Positions 1 to 6,942 of a DNA stretch of 47,718 bases are shown piece by piece. How positions within the stretch are numbered: position 1 is the first letter of the stretch; each line of letters starts with the position of its first letter. The stretch spans positions 1 through 47,718 of the forward strand of contig WTFV01000055.1 of the NCBI GenBank assembly GCA_011523845.1. Direction: 5' to 3'. Source of the stretch: Acidobacteriota bacterium (lineage in GTDB: Bacteria > Acidobacteriota > Vicinamibacteria > Vicinamibacterales > UBA8438). The notes under the pieces are model-generated. The model was not told the origin of the DNA. It ran no database searches and worked only from the letters and a program-made list of their open reading frames with translations. Position numbers and translations under genes: made by a program.

Positions 1-5
1 ATGAA

Positions 6-455
6 GTGAACTTCGTGCAGGCCGTTCGTCGCTGGAGGGTGCGCCTCGCCGCGGCTGCGGCTGCGGCCGGCTTCGTGCTGGCCGTCGCAGTCCAGGTCTC
101 CGCCGCCGCGGCCGCGCAGGAGCATCCCGCGGAGCCTCACCAGCATGCCGCTGCGCAGGCGCTGGAGAACCCGGTCGAGCCGACCCGCGAGTCGCTGGTC
201 GCCGGGCGGCAGCGCTACGTCTTCCTGTGCCGGCAGTGTCACGGCAACCGGGGCGCGGGAGACGGCGACATGTCGCATGCCGGCGGCATCCCGTCCGACT
301 TCACCGACGACGTCTGGACGCACGGCGCGAGCGACGGCGAGATATTCACGGTGATCAAGGAGGGCGTGTCCGCCGACATGCAGGGCTACGGCAACCAGCT
401 CCGCGACGAGGACATCTGGAACCTCGTCAACTACGTCAAGAGCCTGTCGAGGTAG
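6..455 (+). CDS. Secreted mono-heme cytochrome c
   Basis: Predicted 149-residue periplasmic electron carrier. Residues 1-38 form a signal peptide (basic start, then an Ala-rich hydrophobic core). The heme-binding motif CRQCH is at residues 75-79 and a likely axial Met is at 125 (SADMQGYG), followed by the class I C-terminal helix ending in DIWNLVNYVKSL. The GTG start at 6 overlaps a TGA at 7-9 as GTGA, so an upstream gene outside the window probably ends there and the two are translationally coupled. Similar cytochromes serve PQQ dehydrogenases or terminal oxidases; which partner it serves cannot be told here. The stop codon overlaps the first copy of a short intergenic repeat. Confidence 0.9.
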   Translation: MNFVQAVRRWRVRLAAAAAAAGFVLAVAVQVSAAAAAQEHPAEPHQHAAAQALENPVEPTRESLVAGRQRYVFLCRQCHGNRGAGDGDMSHAGGIPSDFTDDVWTHGASDGEIFTVIKEGVSADMQGYGNQLRDEDIWNLVNYVKSLSR

Positions 456-560
456 GTTCCATTCGTGTCGCGCCGCCCGGCGGGCGCCGGGCGGCCGCGA
501 CACGCATCGGGTGGCCGCGTCGCGGCAGGTTCCATTCGTACGGCGGCAGGTTCCATTCGT
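454..560. repeat. Three copies of AGGTTCCATTCGT
   Basis: The 13-mer AGGTTCCATTCGT occurs at 454-466, 527-539 and 548-560. The first and third copies are followed by closely related GC-rich sequence (TCGCGCCG, then CCGGCG). The first copy overlaps the TAG stop of the cytochrome gene. It looks like a REP-type intergenic element that has partly duplicated in place. No open frame here looks coding. Confidence 0.75.
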
Positions 561-612
561 ATCGCGCCGTCCGGCGCGAGGGGCGCCGCGCGCGGCAGCC
601 GCGAGGTCAGAC

Positions 613-1095
613 GTGAGCAACGGTGTGCGCTATCGTGCCATGCAGCCCGGCGAAGCAGTCGCCGTCTCGGGGCTGATCCTTTCGTCGTTCGACGAGTTCA
701 TCGGCCCGGAGCTGACCGCCGAAGGAAACGCCGAGTTCCGCAGGTTCGTCGCGCCAGAGGCGATCGAGGCGCGCACCGCCGAGGACCATTTCATCCGCGT
801 GGCCACGGTCGACGGCGCTCTGGCCGGCATGATCGAGATCCGCGAGAACAACCACGTCGCGCTCCTCTTCGTCGACAAGTGCCACCAGCATCATGGCATC
901 GCGAAGGGCCTGCTTCAGGCGGCGCTCGCCGACGCTCGCGCGGCCGACCCGGGTCTCGAGCGCGTGACGGTCAACTCGTCGCGCTACGGCGTGCCGGCCT
1001 ACGAGAAGCTCGGCTTCCGCCAGACCGGACCCGAGCGCGCGGTCAACGGCATCGCCTTCATCCCGATGGCGATGCGCCTGGACGCGGATCTTTGA
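613..1095 (+). CDS. GNAT-family N-acetyltransferase
   Basis: 160 residues from a GTG at 613. The acetyl-CoA-binding motif A is visible as FVDKCHQHHGIAKGLL (Q-x-x-G-x-A type), and the C-terminal GNAT segment reads SSRYGVPAYEKLGF. These support an acyl-CoA-dependent N-acetyltransferase; the substrate is unknown. A longer reading from 511 would run through the upstream repeat and is unlikely to be real. The next gene starts 3 nt after the stop, or overlaps it as TTGA if its TTG is used, so the two are probably cotranscribed. It may modify a sugar or amino acid handled by the DegT enzyme, but that is only inference from position. Confidence 0.85.
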   Translation: MSNGVRYRAMQPGEAVAVSGLILSSFDEFIGPELTAEGNAEFRRFVAPEAIEARTAEDHFIRVATVDGALAGMIEIRENNHVALLFVDKCHQHHGIAKGLLQAALADARAADPGLERVTVNSSRYGVPAYEKLGFRQTGPERAVNGIAFIPMAMRLDADL

Positions 1096-1097
1096 GC

Positions 1098-2375
1098 GTG
1101 CGCGTGCCGTTTCTCGACCTGGCCGCCCAGCTCGAGACCACGCGACCGGAAATCGAGCGGGCGGTGCTCGACGTCATCGCTTCCGGCCGCTACGTCGGCG
1201 GTGCGGTGCTCGAGGCCTTCGAGCAGGCGATGGCCGACCATATCGGCGTCGACCACGCGGTGGGCGTCTCCTCGGGCACGGATGCGCTCCTCGTGTCGCT
1301 CATGGCGCTGGACGTCGGTCCCGGCGACCTGGTCGTCACGACGCCCTATTCGTTCTTCGCTACCGCCGGCGCCGTGGCCCGGCTCGGGGCCACCCCGGTC
1401 TTCATCGACATCGAGCCGCGGACCTTCAACATCGACCCGGCGTGTCTGGGCGACTGGTTCGAGCGCGAGCCGGTGCGGCGGTCGCGGGTGAAGGCGATCG
1501 TCCCGGTGCATCTGTTCGGACAGTGCGCCGACATGGCGCCGATCCTGAAGCTGGCCGCCGAGCATGAAATCCCGGTCGTCGAGGACGCGGCGCAGGCGCT
1601 GGGGGCGCGATATCCCGATATCGGCCCCGGCGGGAGCAGCGGCGGTGCGCGTGGCGGGAGCCGGCGCGGCGCCGGCGGCAGTTACGTCAGCGCAGGTGGC
1701 CATGACGGCCGACCCGCCGGAAGCAGCACGGTCGGCGGCAGTCAGCGCGTCGAGGCCGGCGGCCACCGCGATCGGCCGGCCGGCAGCATGGGCACGCTCT
1801 CCTGTTTTTCCTTCTATCCCACCAAGAACCTCGGCGCCATGGGTGACGCCGGCCTCGTGGTCACGGCGGATGCCGATCTGGCCGAACGAGTGCGCCGGCT
1901 GCGCAATCACGGCGGGCGCACCGCGTACGAGCATCCGGAGGTAGGCGGCAACTTCCGCCTCGACACGCTGCAGGCGGCAATCCTCGCCGCCAAGCTGCCG
2001 CACCTGGACGGCTGGCACGCGCGGCGCCGCGAGCGGGCGGTGTACTACGACGAGCACCTGGCGGTTCCGGGCGCAGACCTGCCCACGCCCGCCTGGGGTC
2101 GCGAGCGCCATACGTACCACCAGTACGTCATCCACGTGCCGGACCGCCGTGACGAATTGCGCGCTCACCTCGCGGAGCGGCAGATCGATACGATGATCTA
2201 CTATCCCGTGCCGCTTCACCGGCAGCCCTGCTTCCACCACCTCGGGCACGCGGCCGGCGCGTTTCCGTACTGTGAAGACGCCGCGTCACGGTCGCTCGCG
2301 CTGCCGATCTACCCGGAGCTGCCGTCCGCGATGCAGGATCGCGTGATCGAAGAGATTGCGGCGTTCTATCGGTAG
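1098..2375 (+). CDS. DegT/DnrJ/EryC1/StrS-family PLP aminotransferase with an inserted Gly-rich loop
   Basis: 425 residues from GTG 1098 (MRVPFLDL, the usual family start; TTG 1092 and GTG 1104 are alternatives). The family transfers an amino group to a keto-sugar nucleotide for glycan or natural-product synthesis. Visible landmarks are SSGTDALL (57-64), the PLP-ring Asp in VEDAAQAL (D163), the Schiff-base Lys in FYPTKNLGAMGD (K243) and the C-terminal YYPVPLHRQ motif. Between GARY (169-172) and MGTLSCFSFYP (231 on) lies an extra segment of about 58 residues, rich in Gly, Ser and Arg, where relatives have a short strand and turn. The frame stays open and the catalytic residues are intact, so the enzyme may be functional with a flexible loop. 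Confidence 0.88.
   Translation: MRVPFLDLAAQLETTRPEIERAVLDVIASGRYVGGAVLEAFEQAMADHIGVDHAVGVSSGTDALLVSLMALDVGPGDLVVTTPYSFFATAGAVARLGATPVFIDIEPRTFNIDPACLGDWFEREPVRRSRVKAIVPVHLFGQCADMAPILKLAAEHEIPVVEDAAQALGARYPDIGPGGSSGGARGGSRRGAGGSYVSAGGHDGRPAGSSTVGGSQRVEAGGHRDRPAGSMGTLSCFSFYPTKNLGAMGDAGLVVTADADLAERVRRLRNHGGRTAYEHPEVGGNFRLDTLQAAILAAKLPHLDGWHARRRERAVYYDEHLAVPGADLPTPAWGRERHTYHQYVIHVPDRRDELRAHLAERQIDTMIYYPVPLHRQPCFHHLGHAAGAFPYCEDAASRSLALPIYPELPSAMQDRVIEEIAAFYR
1674..1793 (+). repeat. Imperfect 60-bp tandem repeat inside the DegT aminotransferase gene
   Basis: Two copies beginning GGCGGCAG at 1674 and 1734, period 60 bp (20 codons). They encode related peptides GGSYVSAGGHDGRPAGS and GGSQRVEAGGHRDRPAGS. 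This accounts for much of the extra loop in the aminotransferase and keeps frame because the period is a multiple of three. Confidence 0.75.
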
Positions 2376-2589
2376 GAGCCCGTGGTGCTCGCCGCTCGGA
2401 GTGCGATTCTCCGGCGACCAGGCGCATTCCCCCACAGTTCGGTTGACCGGAATCGGCCAGGAAACACGGAAACCGTGTCGATGGCGTGCCATTCGAGGCG
2501 AGGGGCAGTGGAGGAATCGATGGGACGGGCAATGTGCCGACGAGAGTACAATGACGTCAACGACATCACATGAATGCAAGGAGTCCGGT

Positions 2590-2853
2590 GTGGGTCAGAT
2601 CACGGCACGCCTGCCGGATACCGTCATGGAGGCGCTGGATGCCGCGGCGAAGGCGCTGCACCGCAGCCGCGCCGACATCATCCGTCAGGCGGTGGAACGC
2701 TACCTGGAGGACTTCGACGATCTGTCTGTAGCGCTGGAGCGCCTGCGCGACCCCGCCGACCCGGTGCTGGACTGGGAGAGAGTCAGGGATGAGCTGCTCG
2801 GTGCGGATCAAGCGGAGCGCCGTCAGGGAGATCGCTCGCGTTCCGGAGGCTGA
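2590..2853 (+). CDS. Ribbon-helix-helix antitoxin
   Basis: 87 residues. GTG 2590 is chosen because AAGGAG at 2578-2583 lies 6 nt upstream; an upstream in-frame ATG at 2551 lacks such a site. The N-terminus (QITARLPDTVMEALDAAAKAL) has the strand-helix-helix pattern of RHH DNA-binding antitoxins and is followed by HRSRADIIRQAVERYL. The C-terminal part should wrap the toxin. The gene overlaps the RelE-like toxin by 65 nt, so translation is coupled. Autoregulation is expected for the family; a possible -10 TACAAT at 2546-2551 is present but I see no convincing -35. The 214 nt upstream (2376-2589) hold no gene I can support. Confidence 0.85.
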   Translation: MGQITARLPDTVMEALDAAAKALHRSRADIIRQAVERYLEDFDDLSVALERLRDPADPVLDWERVRDELLGADQAERRQGDRSRSGG

Positions 2854-3049
2854 GCGCCGCCGAATCGTCCGCGCGATAGACGACCTTCGAGAACGTCCAC
2901 TCAGGGGCAGCGTCCTGAAGGGCGAGCTCTTCGGCCTGCGCCGGGTTCGCGTCGGCGACTACCGTATCGTCTACGAAGTCCTCGACGATGCCCTCGTCGT
3001 CCTCGTCGTGCGGGTCGCACATCGCCGGGAGGTCTATCGCCGCCGGTGA
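2789..3049 (+). CDS. RelE/ParE-superfamily toxin (intact)
   Basis: 86 residues. RelE-fold signatures are clear: basic N-terminal helix (VRIKRSAVREIARVP), RIVRAIDDLRERP, KGELFGLRRVRVGDYRIVYEV, then VLVVRVAHRREVY. RelE toxins cleave ribosome-bound mRNA and ParE toxins poison gyrase; from sequence alone the GLRRVRVGDYRIVYE core and terminal HRREVY favour the RelE side. The frame is uninterrupted, unlike the other toxin genes in this window. The start lies within the antitoxin gene. This is the only apparently complete type II toxin-antitoxin module here. Confidence 0.88.
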   Translation: MSCSVRIKRSAVREIARVPEAERRRIVRAIDDLRERPLRGSVLKGELFGLRRVRVGDYRIVYEVLDDALVVLVVRVAHRREVYRRR

Positions 3050-3068
3050 CTCGGACGGGCAACAGAAG

Positions 3069-3098
3069 TTGAACAAGACGTTCCGCGAGAAATAAGAT
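3069..3098 (+). promoter_or_regulatory. Candidate sigma-70-type promoter of the accessory Hsp70 operon
   Basis: TTGAAC at 3069-3074 and TAAGAT at 3093-3098 with an 18-nt spacer, about 90 nt upstream of the first operon gene. I see no CIRCE-type inverted repeat, so regulation by HrcA is not suggested by the sequence. Confidence 0.4.
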
Positions 3099-3186
3099 AT
3101 CGCCAGCCTCGGCCGGCTCTCGACGGTCTGCGCCCTCGGCTTGCCGCCGTCGGAGCGTTCCGGATCCCTGCAACCGAACCCCAGAC

Positions 3187-5961
3187 GTGCCCGGCAGGCG
3201 CAATCGCGGCAATCGCAAACGGACGGCGCCGTCGCGCGCACCCCGCATGTCCCCCCGGCGCCTGCTGGAGCAGGCGCGGGAGCTGCTCGCGGCGGGAGAC
3301 GGCCGCAAGGCGCTCGATCTGATCCGGCAGGTACGGGATCGGGACGACAGCCTCGCGGGGCTGCCGCTGGTCTCCTTCTGCGCCTCCATGCAGCGCGCCC
3401 GGCAACTCGCGGCGAAGGGGATGGACAAGGAAGCGGCCACCATGCGCGCCCGGGCCGACGGCTATCGGGCGTCCATGTCCCTGCCGGCGTTGTCGGAGGA
3501 CGAGTGGGTCGAGTACGTCCGGTACCTGGACGGCGGGGACGCGCTGGCGGCCTACGCGGACCACGGCGGGACGTCGCTGCCCCGCGTGGAGCGGGTGCTG
3601 GCGGACCGGCTGGTCGTCCAGCGGTTCTGGGTGGCTCTCGACGTGTTCGACGAGACCCACCCGCTGCGCCGGGACGCCGCGGTGGTCAGGTCCGGTCTCG
3701 ACGCCATGGATGCCGGCGACTGGGCGCAGGCCGCGACCCGGTTGCAGGGGGTGCCCCGGCGCTCGCCCTTCGCAGCATGGCGCGTGTTCTGCAAGGCCAT
3801 GGCCTGTTTCGGCGCGGGCGATGACGACGGACTGCGCCGAAACGTCGATCTCCTGCCGGCCGACTTCGTCCTGTCCCGCACGGTCGCCGGCTGGCGGCGC
3901 GTCGCCGGCGACGACGCCGAGGACATCGGCCGCGGGAGGACGTCGAACGAGCGGCGCAGCGGGAACGGGCGTGTGGCGGGCCTCGCCGGCGATCTGAAGC
4001 GGGCGCTCCACAACGGCAACGTGCGCGCGATCGGGAAGGCGATCGAGCGTTTGGCGGACGCCCTCTACCCCGAGGATCCGGGGCGGGCCCGAATCGACCT
4101 GCTGGATATCACGGGACTGGCGGCGCTGCGGGACCTGATCCCCGGCGGCGCGCTCGAGGGACTGGCGCGGCGACTGTTGCCCGCCGATCGGGTGACCGGC
4201 GTCGCGGCCCGCATCCTTCTTGCGAGACAGCAGGTGGTGCCCGAATTGTGGCATCCCGTACCGGCGGTCGCCCTCGTCGACGTGCTCCCGGCGGAGTTTC
4301 CCCGCGCGGAGGATCGGGCCCTCGCGCGGGCCTGCGTGCTGGAGGCGCTGGCGCGTACGGGCCGGACGGCCGTCGATCCGGAAATGCTGTCTCCCGACGT
4401 CACGGCGGGTCTGAAGATGCTGCTCGGCCGACCCGTCGAAGATCCCGGGATGGTCTGCGTCGAGCTGATGCTTGCAAGTCTCGAGGCCGACCCCGGCAAT
4501 CGCGACGGCTACCTCTTTCTGCTCGATCTCCTGCGGGGACGGACCGGCGGCAAACCGAGGCTCCAGCGTGTACTGCAGGACATGGCGGACCGGTTTCCCG
4601 ACGATTCGACCCCCTGGCTGGAGCTGGCCACCCTGCACTATGCGCGGAACGCGTACCGCCAGGCCGAGGGTGCGCTGGAGGAGGCCCGCCGGCGCGCTCC
4701 CCACGACGATCGGCTCCTGGATCTGCAGGCCGTCGGCTTCCTCAAGTCCGCCGATCAGAGCCGGAACCAGGGGCGGTTCGCACTCGCGACCCGGGATCTG
4801 CAGCGCGCCGAAGACCTCGGGCGCCGGGTGGTCGAGCCGGTCCTGCCGGCGAAACGGCTCCTGTTGGAAATCGTCTCCGGCGGCACGGCCAAGGCCGCGA
4901 CGGTCACCCCCCATCTGGAGGGGCAGCCGCCGGACACGCAACTTCGCACGCTGGCTCTGGTGCTCCGCGACCTGGACGACAACAGCCAGGTCAGGAACGT
5001 CAGGCCGGAAATGGCCGACGCCGTGCGGCGCCTGCTGGCCGGCAAGGTCACTCTCGCCGGCGAGTGCGCCCCGGACGACATCCCCCGGCTGCTCGAGCCG
5101 CTGCCCGCCGCGCTGGACCTCCTCTATGGCGAGTTGCGGGTCGCACTGATGCTCGCCCCCTGGTGGCCCGCGTTCCTCCAACGCGTGGCCGGAGAACGCC
5201 TGCCGGCCGTTTTCGACATCCTGATGGGCTGCGGCGGACGGGATGAGGTTCGGACCGAGATCGAGCGCCGGCTGCGCGGCGTCCGCAAGGCCCGGCGCGA
5301 TCCGGTGCTGCTCTTGTATCTGGCCGTGATCCGCTACGAGGAGGGCAGCGACCGCGATGCCCGGCGTTTCCGGGACGTCCTGAAGAAGGCGGACGCCGCC
5401 ACCCGCGAGCGGCTGCGGGCAGCCGCCGCGAGGCTCGCCCGGCACACGCGGGAACCGTTGCGCCACGCACTGCAGACCTTCGACTTCGAGCCGCTGGACG
5501 TGGGGCCGCTCGGTCCGGGGCCGCCGGCGGGGCTGGAGGCCTTTCTGGCGGCGCTCGAGGAGCAGTTGAAGGCCGCGGGTCCGTTGCGCGAACCGGCCGC
5601 CCTGATGCAGGCAGCCCCGCCGGACCCCGGCGATCCGGTGCTGGTCGACCGGTTCCGGCGGGTGTTGACGGAGGATGCGGCGGACGAGCCGCAACACGGC
5701 GTGGAGCAGGGGATGTTGTTCGATCGAGAGATATACGACGATCTGGATCGCCTGGACGAACTGATCGACGACAGCCGACTGCGCGGCGAGCCGCCGCCCC
5801 TGTTGCGGGAGCTCGCCGGGAATCTGCGGGCCGACCCGGAGACGCGGCGGGAGCTGGATCGTGTGGCGCGCGACTGCCAGACGGCCGGGCTGCGTGACAG
5901 GTTGACGCCGGAGCTGCACGCCCTCCTGTTCCCCCGCAAGGGAAGGAAACGGCGCCGCTAG
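3187..5961 (+). CDS. Large helical TPR-like protein, first gene of the accessory Hsp70 operon
   Basis: 924 residues from GTG 3187; ATG 3247 is an alternative that would remove a very basic 20-residue leader. No signal peptide or membrane segment, so cytoplasmic. Helical-pair repeats are visible at about 23-50 (LLEQARELLAAGDGRKALDL) and 475-550 (ELATLHYARNAYRQAEGAL, then ATRDLQRAEDLGRRV), and most of the chain is Leu/Ala/Arg-rich and probably solenoid. No catalytic motif recognised. The J-like gene follows after 14 nt with a strong AGAGGAGG site, so it is cotranscribed with J-like, GrpE and Hsp70 genes. A scaffold or client-recruiting role for the Hsp70 is the natural inference but is not shown by any motif. 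Confidence 0.75.
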   Translation: MPGRRNRGNRKRTAPSRAPRMSPRRLLEQARELLAAGDGRKALDLIRQVRDRDDSLAGLPLVSFCASMQRARQLAAKGMDKEAATMRARADGYRASMSLPALSEDEWVEYVRYLDGGDALAAYADHGGTSLPRVERVLADRLVVQRFWVALDVFDETHPLRRDAAVVRSGLDAMDAGDWAQAATRLQGVPRRSPFAAWRVFCKAMACFGAGDDDGLRRNVDLLPADFVLSRTVAGWRRVAGDDAEDIGRGRTSNERRSGNGRVAGLAGDLKRALHNGNVRAIGKAIERLADALYPEDPGRARIDLLDITGLAALRDLIPGGALEGLARRLLPADRVTGVAARILLARQQVVPELWHPVPAVALVDVLPAEFPRAEDRALARACVLEALARTGRTAVDPEMLSPDVTAGLKMLLGRPVEDPGMVCVELMLASLEADPGNRDGYLFLLDLLRGRTGGKPRLQRVLQDMADRFPDDSTPWLELATLHYARNAYRQAEGALEEARRRAPHDDRLLDLQAVGFLKSADQSRNQGRFALATRDLQRAEDLGRRVVEPVLPAKRLLLEIVSGGTAKAATVTPHLEGQPPDTQLRTLALVLRDLDDNSQVRNVRPEMADAVRRLLAGKVTLAGECAPDDIPRLLEPLPAALDLLYGELRVALMLAPWWPAFLQRVAGERLPAVFDILMGCGGRDEVRTEIERRLRGVRKARRDPVLLLYLAVIRYEEGSDRDARRFRDVLKKADAATRERLRAAAARLARHTREPLRHALQTFDFEPLDVGPLGPGPPAGLEAFLAALEEQLKAAGPLREPAALMQAAPPDPGDPVLVDRFRRVLTEDAADEPQHGVEQGMLFDREIYDDLDRLDELIDDSRLRGEPPPLLRELAGNLRADPETRRELDRVARDCQTAGLRDRLTPELHALLFPRKGRKRRR

Positions 5962-5975
5962 GCAAGAGGAGGACC

Positions 5976-6281
5976 ATGCTTGTCCACTACCTCGTGCTGG
6001 GACTCTCCCCGTCGGCGACGGGAGAGGAGATCCGCCGGCGCTACCTGGAGCTGGTGCGCGCGCACCGGCCGGGCGAGGATCCCGAACGTTTCCAGCAGAT
6101 CACCGCGGCGTACGAAGCCCTGAAGGACGACCGCGCGCGTGTGAAGACGGCCCTCTTCGGGATGGCCGCCTACGGCGACTTCGAGCTGGCGCTCGATGCG
6201 CTGGTGCAGGCGCGTCCGGCGCGCCGCGAGACGCCCGGCCTGCAGGCCCTGCTGGCGGCGGAAGGGAAGCTGCATGAGTGA
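5976..6281 (+). CDS. J-domain-like protein with altered HPD motif
   Basis: 101 residues. The fold pattern of a J domain is present: HYLVLGLSPSATGEEIRRRY (helices I-II), LELVRAHRPGEDPERF (helix II and loop) and QQITAAYEALKD (helix III). Where J proteins carry HPD between helices II and III, this reads H-R-P-G-E-D, so the essential Asp directly after HP is not in its place. The remaining 45 residues are helical and include no zinc-finger or DnaJ C-terminal domain. It starts 14 nt after the TPR-like gene, behind AGAGGAGG, and its end overlaps the GrpE gene by 8 nt (ATGAGTGA). It may be a dedicated cochaperone with altered Hsp70 contact, or a non-stimulatory adaptor. Confidence 0.8.
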   Translation: MLVHYLVLGLSPSATGEEIRRRYLELVRAHRPGEDPERFQQITAAYEALKDDRARVKTALFGMAAYGDFELALDALVQARPARRETPGLQALLAAEGKLHE

Positions 6282-6942
6282 ACCGGGCGGAGACTGGAAG
6301 CAGCAGGCGCTCGACGACTTCCGGCAGTGGCTCGACGCGGCGGGCGAGGACCCCCCGGAGTACGGGGAACCGGACGCGACCGACTGCGACCTGCGCGATC
6401 TGTTCGCCGAGTTCGCCGCGCTGCGGCAGGAGATCCGCCTCCAGAACCGGGAACAGGCCAGGGCGGGCCGCGAGCTGGCGGCCGCGGCGGAGCGGTACGA
6501 TACCGCCGCGCGCCGGGAGGAGCGCTGTGACGAGACGCTGGCCGCGTTCGAGCAGCGCGTCTCCCGAACGGCCGAGGACCGTTGCCTGCTGGAGACCCTG
6601 GAGGTGCGCGACGCCCTGGTGCGGGGCCGGGACGCCGCGGTCCGGCTGCGGGATCGGCCGCGTCTGTTCGCGCGCCCGCCGCGGGGCGCCGCGGGCGTCG
6701 TCGAAGGCTACGAGCTGGCGATCAGCCGTTTCGACAGGATGCTGTCCCGGTTCGACGTGCGGCCCGTGCAGACCGTGGGACGACCCTTCGACAGCCGGGT
6801 CATGCACGCGGTGGAGGCCCGCCGCGTCGACCGGATCGGCGACGGCGTGGTGGTCGAGGAGTTGCGGAGCGGGTTCGTGCGGCACGACGACGTGCTGCGC
6901 CTTGCCGACGTCGCGGTCAACCGACGTCACGAGGAGGGTTGA
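6274..6942 (+). CDS. GrpE-type nucleotide exchange factor
   Basis: 222 residues. A long charged helix (about 44-97, coiled-coil-like: FAALRQEIRLQNREQARAGR) precedes a C-terminal beta head (about 169-216) whose GDGVVVEELRSGFVRHDDVL matches the GrpE head signature (GTVVEVLQKGY type), with FDSRVMHAVE before it. GrpE proteins open the Hsp70 nucleotide site to release ADP. The gene overlaps the J-like gene by 8 nt and the Hsp70 gene by one base (TGATG), so stoichiometric synthesis is likely. It differs strongly from standard GrpE outside the head, consistent with a partner specialised for the Hsp70 next door. Confidence 0.85.
   Translation: MSEPGGDWKQQALDDFRQWLDAAGEDPPEYGEPDATDCDLRDLFAEFAALRQEIRLQNREQARAGRELAAAAERYDTAARREERCDETLAAFEQRVSRTAEDRCLLETLEVRDALVRGRDAAVRLRDRPRLFARPPRGAAGVVEGYELAISRFDRMLSRFDVRPVQTVGRPFDSRVMHAVEARRVDRIGDGVVVEELRSGFVRHDDVLRLADVAVNRRHEEG

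Noticed and set aside
511..612. Extended N-terminus for the GNAT acetyltransferase
   Set aside because: It translates the AGGTTCCATTCGT repeat; GTG 613 fits the domain start.
3034..5919. Very long open frame (about 960 codons) on the minus strand, opposite the TPR-like gene
   Set aside because: It mirrors the plus-strand gene in GC-rich DNA, has no recognisable domain, and its composition (Arg/Pro/Gln) is that of an antisense shadow.
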